DNA from: Phallusia fumigata
Lineage: Eukaryota; Chordata; Ascidiacea; Phlebobranchia; Ascidiidae
Direction: 5' to 3'
DNA length: 64,000 bases
NCBI GenBank assembly: GCA_008931825.1
Contig: QXVZ01001028.1
Location: forward strand, 1-64,000
The notes under the pieces were generated by a model. It was not told the DNA's origin, did not search any database, and was given only the letters and a program-made list of their open reading frames with translations. Of the stretch, positions 37,301 to 51,843 are shown piece by piece (within the stretch, counting starts at the first letter, position 1; each line of letters begins with the position of its first letter). The position numbers and the translations under genes are program-made.

Positions 37301-38140
37301 TACCTCGAATTTTGGCAAAGTTGTAAAAAAGTTTTTCACGTTAAAAGTAAATAACCACTTGAAGCCCGATTCCCAAAACGTTGGAGAAGCACGTTTTTAT
37401 TATGGTTGTCCTAAGTCACATACTAGTCTAAAATTTGCCTTTTTCGTAAGTTGTTTTCGAACAGATCATAATCGCCGTTTGTGACGTTCGGTTTTTGATA
37501 AAGCTAGAAAAGGTATCACGCCAAAAGCTATTCCATATCAGTGAAGCACGTTTTCAAAAGTTTTGGCAAAAGAGTTTTTCGTAAATGTGCCGTAATTTTG
37601 ACGTATGGGATAAATTACAAATTGCCTTGTACATTTAATGTGATCATGCCACGACAATTTGTGGAAAACCTGTCCAGGTATTACCCATGCAGCAAAAGTT
37701 CACAAACCCCCGTTAAAAATTTATGAAAAACAAGCTTTTGTAGGCTTTGTGCACCGCAATTAGGGTATGCGTAAATGTGGTGTGTTGTGCGTGCTGGGCA
37801 CCTTAGTTCTGCTGCAGTCTGTTGTCAAGGCAAGCTCATTTTAAATTTCTAAACTTTTGCATGTTTTTTCCTTGTTTATTAAATCAGCACTGACCTTCTT
37901 GGAAATGGTAATATAATTAACAGAAACAGGTATTGATCCGTTGAACTCTGGTTTGTGCAGAACGGCTGCTTAATCTCTAGCTTAAGTTCTTTTACATTCT
38001 AGAGCTTGCAGTCATGTGTTTCACTGTAAAGTCTTTGAAACTTGTTTACCTGCAAAAGTATGTTTTGATTTCAACGTATTACATTGGTTAAACTATTTGA
38101 AAGAATTCGTAAAAAGCATTTGTGTACTGCACCACAGAAT
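34330..38140. other. Intergenic region between ABCB6 start and receptor gene
   Basis: About 3.8 kb between divergent genes. Apart from three weak candidate exons noted separately I see no gene, repeat or RNA. A short open stretch at 37769 (MRKCGVLCVLGTLVLLQSVV, signal-peptide-like, followed by AAGGCAAGC) cannot be connected to a downstream exon and is not annotated as a gene. Confidence 0.4.
34985..36774 (+). CDS. Candidate exons of an unidentified small gene (speculative)
   Basis: Two ATG-started segments end in plausible donors in the same phase: 34985-35031 (MATTNYSSFIQKLQK, donor GTAATA) and 35833-35891 (MVQMYKSATGGALDNAVDN, donor GTGAGT). Either can be joined in frame to 36600-36774 (starts VGKTVLKHFGSVAAV, stop TAG). 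That would give alternative first exons on a shared last exon of about 58 codons. No family match is recognised and acceptor quality is moderate. I list it so that the stretch is not read as empty. Confidence 0.2.
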
Positions 38141-40549
38141 ATGTGGTGGCTCAGTTACTTGTACACTTCAGTAGCTTTCCACATCATGGTCGCATACGCG
38201 TGCGAGGAAACAGGACCAGCCGATTTTGCTCCACCGCTTTTATTGTTGCGCGGCAAGCCACCAAACGAAAGCAGAGCTAGCAGCACCTACGACCCACAGA
38301 TCAACTCCTTTCTCGTGTACATGATGGAGCTTACCTTCAACGAAACATATTTGCGAAAAAATTGTACCAAAAACGTACTCTGTGCTATTTCTAAATATCA
38401 CCAGCTTGTTTGTGAGTACATTTGCAATCAACGTTCCGCAAATAGAAAGCAGCAACGACAAAATGACAAGAACAGTCATTACAGGCAAATCAGTCAACTT
38501 TTTTGCACCCATCAAACTATGCCAGGCAAATCTTTCGATTTGCAACTGATGGAGTATATCGTGGAAGACATGTCATTTTGTCCTGTGTTTGTGATTCCAT
38601 ATTGGACGACAAACAACAGAGGGGTTTGCGAAAAGCTCTGTCGAAATTCGTCACTCGTATTTGAATTCATGAGCGAGTGCTGTATAGCTGCCTTCTATAT
38701 CCACATAATTTTGGATGTGTGTCTTTTGCTCTTCATCTGTGCTATGAACTGCTTCATCTTGATGTTTCACTGCAAGACTTCTCACTTTCAAACAATATGC
38801 GGGTAATGTTTTTTTGTAAACCGTTTGAAGTAGGACAGTTGGTTTCTATTCAGCAGTTAATGCCACGAGTTTATATGAAAGATAGCCTTTTCAGGCACAG
38901 GGCTTTATCAAGCCATTGTGATACAACTTTGCACATTTTCATTTTATTGCAGAATGGGACATTGTTTCGTAATAATGACTTGGCAATTAGCGCCAGTTAA
39001 CTTAAATATTTTAAACAATGCCCTCTTTTCAAGCGGTCCGGGACAACACAATAACCCTTTTTCTAAATACCAACTAATGTCTTAGACTTAAAATCTACAA
39101 ATTAAACTTTTTTTTACAGGCATTTTATTGTATCTCTGGCAATCGCCGATTTGACGGTCGGAACAGTGATTGTGCCTTTTATTATTTACACATTCTACGT
39201 AAAGTACATGAGTCCAGTTGGCAAGCCGTATCAGACAAACACATTCGGTGTGAATGTTATCGGGTTTTTCACCGCCGCGTCGTTAGCAGCATCTCTTCTG
39301 ACCCTGCTGTGCTCGGCCACGTTCAGGTTTGTTTTATTTCGGTTGTTGTTATTTTGAGCTTTATATTGTTTTACCTTTTTGCTGCTGCTTAAAACTATAT
39401 CGTCGTTAGGTTGGTAAGGAGTGGTGAAAGTAAGCCGTTTCGTTCAAACAATTATGTCGGTACGGTGTTTCAACACAAAGGTGTCGCAAGTGTCGACTAT
39501 ATTACAAATCTATCATAAAATCCCTTGATAGTCTTAAATTTTCTTGATAATTTCCGTGTTTTGTTTTAAAGAGACTTGCTCTTGATTGCCTTCTTACATT
39601 TGTGGTTGGAATTGCGGGACAATGTTGACAAATACCGAATCGACGTTCCTGTATAAAATTATTCTACTTTTACCACTGCTTGTCAAAACCCACAGACAAT
39701 GCACTGTTTTTGTCATGTTATGCTTTGTGATGCACGACCCCCCACCTGCCAAATTATGGACCTGAAATTAAATTGCAACCAATAAAATAGACACGAGTGA
39801 CAGTCTATCGCTAAATCGCCAGACATGTCTTCACATGGGAATGCTGCGTAGCGTTTCTCCCCAACAGCATCTACCGCCACGCTGGCAGTTAAACCTCTAA
39901 ATATGATGGCAGGTACATCGCGGTGGCGAAACCCGAAATCTATTCGTCACAACAGAATCGCTTCAACAGGCTTTCTAGGCAGTGCATCATCGGCTGTTGG
40001 ATTGCCGCCTCTGCAATTGGCCTCGGTCCAATCGTTCTCCCGTTCGATGAATATTACACGCACGCCATGGGGATGACTCTGTCGCGAAAAATGGACAAGC
40101 TTTTCCTCTACCAAGCAATCCTTGTGATCAGCTTGGTGTTATTGTGGGGCATCAGTGGAGCAACATACTTGGCTTTTAAACGGGAGCAAATTCAGATGCG
40201 CAATGTGATTACCCACTGCACACCAAAATCTAGGAATCAGTCGGTCACAGCTTATCGACGAAGAGAAAAGTCTGTTGCAAAGGTGTTGACTTTTATATTT
40301 TCCGCTTTTACTGCGTGTTATCTTCCTCTTATCGTAACTCAGTCGTTTTCGACAATCAAGAGCATTTCGCTCGACCGGCATCCAGAGGATTTTGATGCGA
40401 CTGTTAACATGGTGTGGAACATTTGCATGTTTTTCGCGTCCCGACTGGTCTGCCTTAATTCGGCTACCAACGGTCTGGTATTGTATTTCGGTCACCGAAA
40501 GTTCAGACAATTTGTGAAAAGCTATTTACCTTTGCCACGTCGCTCTTGA
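38141..40549 (+). CDS. Rhodopsin-type G protein-coupled receptor with long cysteine-rich ectodomain
   Basis: Three exons, 38141-38802, 39120-39326 and 39913-40549, join in phase (2, 2) to 501 residues. ATG 38141 opens a signal peptide (MWWLSYLYTSVAFHIMVAYA); the upstream in-frame codons are not ATG. About 170 extracellular residues follow, rich in Cys and with N-glycosylation sequons (NES, NET, NCT, NSS). TM1 is in the end of exon 1. Exon 2 holds TM2 with SLAIADLTVGTVIVPF, typical of class A receptors, and TM3. The TM3 end reads ATFRYIAVAKP, that is FRY in place of D/ERY. Exon 3 has TM4-TM7; ICL3 is basic (RREKSVAKVLTFIF) and TM7 reads NSATNGLVLYFGHRKF, a deviant NPxxY. Ligand and subfamily are unknown; the ectodomain is not a recognised domain to me. 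It is convergent with ALKBH5. Confidence 0.85.
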
Positions 40550-40766
40550 TTCGCTTTGACACGAAACCACATGCATCGGTTTACTTTTTTTAAACCAGTG
40601 ATGTTTGAAAAGGTTACCATGTGTTGCCATTGTGTGGTACATTCAAACTTCGAACAGAAACTTATTAAACATGCAACACAGTGCTTTGTACAATCCACCT
40701 CGACCAGAACAATACTCTCTTATTCGGCTGTTACACTTAACGAAGTTGGCGCATTTGTTGACCGAT

Positions 40767-40772
40767 AATAAA
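40767..40772 (+). terminator. Polyadenylation signal AATAAA after the receptor gene
   Basis: AATAAA lies 218 nt after the receptor stop codon on the same strand. It is a plausible cleavage signal, giving a short 3' UTR and leaving about 500 bp to the ALKBH5 stop on the opposite strand. Confidence 0.5.
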
Positions 40773-41277
40773 AGTTTGTTCGCATGCGCGTCCACCAACA
40801 AAAACAAAGCGTAACTGAAGTAGAAGAAATAGCCGGAGTTTACGTTAGAGTCGATCTTTATCTACATGTAAAATGGTTTGGCTCTTCTCTGGTTAGACCT
40901 CTCCACTATAGAGATGTGTTTTTCGGGACTATTGCCAGATTCCGACTTCGATCGTTGTTTTTTCGGTTTGTCTTCCTTTGACGACTTCTGTGTGTGTAAG
41001 GAACTTTTATAACGGTTTAAGTGAAAAATGCGGTTACAAAAATGTTTTTAAATTGTTATACCGTAAAAAAAAACACCAGCAGCTCGCGGCCCCTGCTACT
41101 CAGTGGGCGAAACCAAGCGGTGCGAAAGAGGCAAAAAATTTTTTTAAATTGTCAAGGTTGGTTATCGTTGGAAAAAATCAAGTTATACATTATGTGGGTT
41201 ACCCGTAAAAATATTTGGTCCCTCTCAAAATTTTGGGCTGGCTACACTATTGCCCAGTGCCCACAGGCTAAAAACCG

Positions 41278-45373
<4,096 letters not shown>

Positions 45374-46137
45374 TCTGCACTGCGACAAACTGAAACCGAC
45401 TGCGGAAGATGACGATACAATGTTTTCGATAATTTCCGCTAACAGCGCTAACAATAATTGATCATTGTTTTTATTTTTGGGGAAAAATTTTAAAACTTAG
45501 CACGTACAAATGCTTTTCTTGTTTAAAAATTGGCAAAAAAACAATGCTCAGTATAACTGACTCTAAAATAGTACAACAGTCACCATCAACCTAGCAGGTG
45601 GTCATCAATTCTGTGTAAGGTAGGGTTGTTAAGCCACAATAAAGAACTTGACCGATATTTCATCATGTCTCAAAAACACGCTTCCAATAAATAAACAATA
45701 AAGTTATCGGCAACAAAAACACAACGAATGACACAATTTCGCATTTTTGTTTTTAATCGTCTCAGATACATGGGAATTGTGTGGGAAAAAACTGTTGATT
45801 ACTGTGACAACCTATCAGCAAAGGCAATAGCTTTTCCGCACTCTGGCGCGCAGCACTAAACACGATAAAACCTGATGTAATAGGATCAATAAAGCAAAGT
45901 AGGTTTTGCTACTACGTTTCCCCAAATCTTACAGGTATAAAACAACTGTTAAAACAATTTTTCCATCCATTAAGACCAGGCTCCTTCTTGGACCGGGTAG
46001 CGTTTTTGTACAGTTAACAATAACGTTTGATCCCCAACCACACAACTTTAGATTTTAAAGACAATGCACATATCAAATAAGAACTTTCATGGACTTTGCA
46101 ATATTGTGAACATTTTAGTAAATTATCTCCTTTACTA
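45374..46137. other. Intergenic DNA: ALKBH5 promoter side and sulfotransferase 3' side
   Basis: About 760 bp. The part next to 45374 should contain the ALKBH5 promoter and 5' UTR. I see no coding exon or repeat. Confidence 0.5.
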
Positions 46138-49100
46138 TCACTTAAGTTTGTTGTAATTTGGCAAAAGCTGTTTAATTCCCTTTTTTTTCATTGTCCGCCG
46201 AACGATGTCAATCGCCTTGTCTACAAATCTTTTTGTTTCGACTGATAGTGGGTCAAATTTAAGTGGAACTTTGTTTCTCTTATTGAAGCCGGTAATCTCT
46301 TGACTAAGACACGATAAACGTTGCATCAAGTTTTGGGGTTGTTGTTTCTTAGGAAGAAATCGAACCATCCTCTCTACTTCTTGCAGAGGATCTTTTACAA
46401 GATCTTGATAGTACACGATAAGCAATGGTTTCGTTTCCATGAGTACGCGACTTATCTGAATTCTCCATGGCTTGATTCTGTCTTTCACACGTTCGTCTAG
46501 AACTGTCAATCGCAACTTTGTTAGTATCGGGACTTGAAAATGGTATATTGCATGCTAGACTTGCAAGACTTAAGGGCACTGAACGTGGGTGACTATGTAC
46601 AATTAAAATATTAAACCTAAATGATATGGGGCCCTGAAAATGTGACATTCGTAAAAAAGCTATCTTTGTAAATCGTTTTATAGCATAAATCGTTTTATAC
46701 CATAAAACACATACCACCACGAAGTATAGTTTCATTGATGCTGCCGGTGTGGTCCATAGTATACATTCGGTGCGTGTCTGCCAAGATTGTGTCGTATGGG
46801 TTTCTGATCAACTCGATAGTTTGGTCAAACTCCGTCCCCTTACTGAAAATGTGATCCTTAACGACGGGGCAATTTACCGACTCGAGTTGATCCAGTGACT
46901 CACAAAGAAAACCTGCGTTAAATTTGCAGTCTGCAAAAGCCAGTTGCGGTCATGTGTCTGTTAAAAGTATTAAAGACAACAAAAAATGTATGATTCAAGA
47001 ACTTACGAATGAAAACAATATCAAAGAGACACAAGATAAGCTAGCTCGCAAACCTTAATGTTTACTCATAATTTTCGTTTAATTGATTCTTTGATCGGCA
47101 GAGCATAACCTTGAACGGTGGTAAAACAAGCAAAAAGGCTACATTAAATATATATTAGAGACTCAAACACCCCATTAAAATATAAAGTTGGTTTAAACAC
47201 CTGAGTTTTGTAAAGAAAGATCGGTATAAACGCTTCCTGTGTAAAAACCGGTGGCTTTTTCCAAAAGGTATCTGACCCAAGTATTTCCCGAGCCTGGATT
47301 GGATGTCAGGGTCGTCGTCTTCATCTTTCCTGTAGGCAGAAGTTGGACACTACATCGACGATCTTCCACCAAAGTTCGGTATATCGGAGTTGCGTTTTTG
47401 TAGCAAAATTGGACAACATGGGTCAAGTTAAACCTGTTGGAAAAAAGAGCATACAGGCTGCCTTTTTTATTCTGTTATATTCAATGTTTCTTTTATTTTG
47501 TAAAAATGTTGTAAACATAAAATTGTTATCAAAAGCATACTGATAGTTATTTATTTATTTTATGATTCTGAGGAAACGGAGTTTCAAATTTCAGCACTTG
47601 CGTCTCTGGTGCAAGCCTTATTGTATCACAGATTATAGCATTTTGTTGCAGTAAACGTTTAATAAAAAGCATGTCGCTTCATACGAACAGATCCGAGTTT
47701 GATGTTACAGAAAAATGAATTTGAAAACTGCTGCTTATTGCATACGGTAGTATCCGTGAGCACACATACAATCTTTAACTTACCTGTCGGTCATTTTTCC
47801 GCAACGACACGTTTTCCCGTTGAACGCTGCGATTGGATCCTGAAATCTTCCACACATCAACAAGCACTCGCTTGACGAGCTTGCCTGAATTGTGATAAAT
47901 CCCGCATCCCTTGAGGGTTGACGAAAGCACCCAATTCTCCTTGTTTCAACGAAGTCGCTTGAAAAAGGCACTAAAATGAGATAAAAATAGATAAATCGCA
48001 TTGTGTAATTGCCCTGCAGAATATAAAGTTTGACCAACGATTCGAGTTAAGGAATTAAAAGTGTTTAAAATGTCAATATCTGCTTTTATTTCATACAGAT
48101 GTTTTTTTGTTCTATCGAACATGAACTTCTTTTGTAACACTGGATATTGAATACAAATCACGTTTCTAAAATTTTTGCATCTTGTGACAGTACGATTAAA
48201 AAGAGGTTGCAAATTTATTCAAAGTCACATGATTAGTTGCAGTCTGGAAAACAGGATAGTTTTGCGCCACAGCGAAAAGAAGTGTCGCAAATAAAAGCAG
48301 ATAGCATGTTAACCGATGATCAAACCTTTTACGCAATCAGACGCAACCCTGTACAAATTCGCAACATTTCTTCCTCCACACTTCCTCTTAGGTTGGTGCT
48401 GGCATGGTAGGTTGCAACTTTCTGAGCTGATGTTCCGTATTTCGACAAACTTCGTCGCCATGCAAACGCATTTAGTGCTGTTGGTAATTGCTACAAAACT
48501 GACATGGAATGTTTGTATCAATGAGAGGACGAAATAGTTTTGGTTTAAGAATTGCTATGAAAAGCTGTTTATAACGGACCAAACAAAATTAATACTTTCT
48601 ATATGGGGTCATGTAATTTTCTTCTCTAAACTTTATTAGTTCACTGCTTGATTACTACTGGTGCTGTTTGATATTATAACCAGTTGTGCATAACCACCGT
48701 GAAATAGCCCTAATAGGGTTTTTTAGCAGCAGGTTTATGGAATGGTTCGAATTTGATTCTAAATGATACATTTTTGGCAATACGACATTGGAAAACATAC
48801 CCCAAACCACATGCTTTGAAACACTCGTCCAAGTTCGAAACTTGAGTCACTCTTATGCCAGACGATGTTTTGATGGGAAAGCAACCCAAATCAAACACTG
48901 CGACAAAAATAGTGTTCTAAATGCTAGGTCAACAACATCGCAAACGGTCTACAAGTGAAATTATTAGTAGTGATTCGGTATTACATGCAGTGTTACCTTC
49001 GCATTCGTAGGTTTTAACGGGTGGCTTTTTCAAACTGAAAGACAAAACAACCCTTAGTTCAATTTTCACTTTAGGATTTTAATAGAAGTAAATGTACCTG

Positions 49101-49876
49101 CTTGTTGTCTGAAACATATCAGATTTTTCAGCAGAAAACGCTCTTTGATGGAAATCGATCTTATGAGATCTAAAAAATGTTTTGCTGTTAAATATGAGTG
49201 ATTAGTTCGCCCCACAGCCCTCAAACACAGTCGATTTAGGAATATTTTTCGAAAGCACTTACAACCCTGTAAATTTGTTGAAGACAAGAACTTCGCAGAT
49301 CGCATACAACGGACTTAGATAACGCTCAAAGCGCCACAACGATGGGTATCATCGCGTATACATTTTTGCATTTGAAACTTTAATTTGTTTCGACTGACAA
49401 AAACCAGTTTATTTAATTGTACTAATTGAATTCTTTTCAGTTTAACATGCTCAACAGAACATTCTTCATTTAGCAGAAAACGAAGCAAACTTGTGATAAA
49501 TTTATTTGGTTGCCCAAACAACTGCTTTGATTAAATGTTCTCATGATCTATCTAACAAACATTTAAAAAAAATCAAGATGGCGGCTAAGCATTGTGGGCA
49601 CTTGACGATTGATCTAACAATCGTAACTAACTGATTGCAAATGCAGCGTGGCATACAAAAATGAAGAAAACTGTGCCCTGATATCACCTTGTTATACCGA
49701 GATTGTGCAGGAACAGAAAACCCAACCTTTATACAGCAGACTCTCGAAGTTGTAAAGTGCTATAAAGCTACAAACCTGTGTTTTGATTTGATGAACTTTA
49801 CATTCCTATTAATAAGTAGAGCGGCAAAGGCACAAGTTGCTACAAACATTATTCTTCGAATATTCAACTTTGTCAT
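46138..49876 (-). CDS. WSCD1/2-like: Golgi-type sulfotransferase with two WSC domains (WSCD family)
   Basis: Eight exons: 49876-49776, 49034-48997, 48897-48801, 48498-48326, 47970-47784, 47433-47201, 46912-46715 and 46502-46138, phases consistent, 463 residues. It is a type II membrane protein: short basic N-terminus and signal anchor ([13 protein letters not shown]), stem, WSC domain 1 ([11 protein letters not shown]...DECFKACG...KCVCMA...[14 protein letters not shown]), a second, shorter WSC-like domain ([13 protein letters not shown]...ECLLMCGRF...KTCRCGKM), then the sulfotransferase domain. The PAPS-binding 5' loop is [20 protein letters not shown], the 3' phosphate site [12 protein letters not shown], with a late YYQDLVKDP motif. 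Vertebrate WSCD1 sulfates sialic acid; the same substrate here is inference. The domain after the 3' site is shorter than in WSCD1. An ATG at 48001 would give an alternative signal-peptide start within the fifth exon. Confidence 0.88.
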
Positions 49877-51408
49877 GATTCTGTTTTCTGTTTTGCTTTA
49901 AACACTGCGATTGTTATACTTTGACTTTATTCTAGTATATCAAGTAAGGATCTGCGATTAGCTACCATTGTTTGACGCTACTGTGGTAAAACAGTTATCC
50001 CCATTTTGCGTTGCAGGAGAACGGCTCTATGCCCACCGATGAATTGCTTCCGAAATACGTTTATACCAGAACGGTTGGCATGATTTGAGCAGTTTATTAG
50101 ACCATAAGTCGATCCACAGCCGTGTATTCGTAACATTTTAACAATGATGCAGTGTGCCTTTAGATTCCGACACAATTCCGATTGTGTTGTTGTTTATTCA
50201 GGCTGCATTATGTACCACCTAACAGATTGTAAACTGGGCGGAAGCAATGATCTGCGGACAGGGCAAGAATCGTTTAGTTACAATGCGAAGTAAGCGTTTT
50301 TTACTCTGCGTGACGTTTTTAATGTCGGTTCGGGAAAAGACAATGATAAATTATTTGAAATCGACGTCGTCCTAATTCTGGTGGGAATTCGTACGCATGC
50401 AAAAGCATTACAAGTAAATTTCGTTTCAGGTCCCCCAGAAAAACTAGAAAGTTGGATTTACGCCTAAACAACTACTTTTTTATTTTATTGTACAGGTAAT
50501 ATATTTAGCTTCAAGATGGTGAATAGGTTTTGTAGGTACTGTCGCAATAGCGTGTTTCACAAGCTTTTCAAATTTATCCAATACAGCAGTCACGTGTAAC
50601 TTAGTAACTTTTTTTAAGCATAGTGCAAAACGGACAAACTAAAGTAAAAAATAGCGTCACAAAAAACTTTTGCAACCTTTTGGAACGTCTTGTTTAACAT
50701 AGGGGGAAAGTTTCATAAAAACCCAGAATGAATGAACCTAATTTTCAATAGAAATTCATCCCATTCTGACATTGTTTTTTAGTTTGACCACTTGCGATGC
50801 CAACATTACAACCTCTAAGACTTCGTTTGATTTCATTGCGACATTGCTCGTTGACTGGGCCCCTTGTTGGGGACAGCATAGTAGGCCCGGAGAAAGCCAC
50901 TAACAAGTGATGACCCACCACCGACCTTGTATACCACCTGAACAGTTTCATTAAAATCCGCAAAACAGTTCATGCCAAGAGCGTGGCTAAACTGCAGGAA
51001 ATAAATAAAAACATAGTGAAAAAGGACGTCTCCCTTTGGAAGAAGACGCATAAAAAATTGAATTAGTTTTATTTGCATAAATGTAACATTCAAATAAAAC
51101 AAGACGTACTTCCACCGGTTCAACACGTTTTTGAATGCTCGAAAATTCAGGACGTGACATTTATTACGTTTCTGGCAAATTATGCTGACGTAATAACAAT
51201 GTCCATTATTGTCTTTCATTTAAACTGGTGTCGCCTCATAGCGCAAACACACGTTTTTGCTTTCTTAGCGCTCTCAGTTTACTCGACTTACGTTACAAAA
51301 CACAGTAGGGCAAGTAGTGTTGTAAAGTTAATAACAACGAACGTATTGTTTGTCGTCTCCAAGGCGACCGAGGACGACGAACCAAAGTGAAACAGCAAAC
51401 ACAAAGCT
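49877..51408. other. Divergent intergenic region between sulfotransferase and KY-like gene 1
   Basis: About 1.5 kb containing both promoters and, at about 50740-51060, a diverged copy of the dispersed repeat. Plus-strand open frames around 51073-51390 show no domain and no splice support and are not called as genes. Confidence 0.45.
50740..51060. repeat. Third, diverged copy of the dispersed repeat
   Basis: The block has CCATTCTGACATTGTTTTTT and TTGACCACT (body-like), then ACAGTTTCATTAAAATCCGC, CAGTTCATGCCAAGAG and an A-rich tract followed by CTCCCTTTGGAAG (tail-like), in the same order as at 1-745 and 42180-42405. Identity is low, so boundaries are approximate. Confidence 0.45.
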
Positions 51409-51423
51409 ATGGCGGGCGATCAG
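51409..51423 (+). other. Possible alternative first exon of KY-like gene 1
   Basis: ATGGCGGGCGATCAG followed by GTAGAA encodes MAGDQ and ends in phase 0, the same phase as the MGCSSS exon at 51844-51882. Splicing to the second exon at 52001 would stay in frame and would replace the lipidation signal with a non-lipidated start. Suggestive only; such short phase-matching segments occur by chance. Confidence 0.25.
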
Positions 51424-51843
51424 GTAGAACCAAAATCAAAGCTACACATTTGAGCACTGCTCGTATTACTATTTAGTACAGATTACTTTGTCAAAGTTTA
51501 GAGATGAAATGGGTAACGATATTTAAACACAGTTTGGTATTAAATGTACTCGTACGTACTCAACTGCCAGCCACCAAAGTCGAGTAGCTGCATTCGAAAA
51601 AGTGGAGATTTGCATGTGAACTTTTTTCGCATTTTACTGGACACAGATTAACTATTATAGTCGATGATGTTGGGCTTTTCACACTCCTTATTTGCAAAAT
51701 TGATTGGCCTAATTTTATTTGAAGCTACGAGAGACTAATGGAAAGTTCCCATGTAATAGAGATATGACATTTACTTCTGTACGCAGGCTATAGCAAAAGT
51801 TGGAGGCATTTTTATCAAAGTGCAAATACTTTAAAACGTACGT

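Noticed and set aside
38240-38545. Minus-strand 101-codon frame with a hydrophobic stretch
   Set aside because: It lies entirely opposite the first exon of the receptor, which has signal peptide, sequons and correct splicing.
51073-51390. 105-codon plus-strand frame before KY-like gene 1
   Set aside because: No recognisable domain, overlaps the edge of a repeat copy and does not connect in frame to the KY-like exons.
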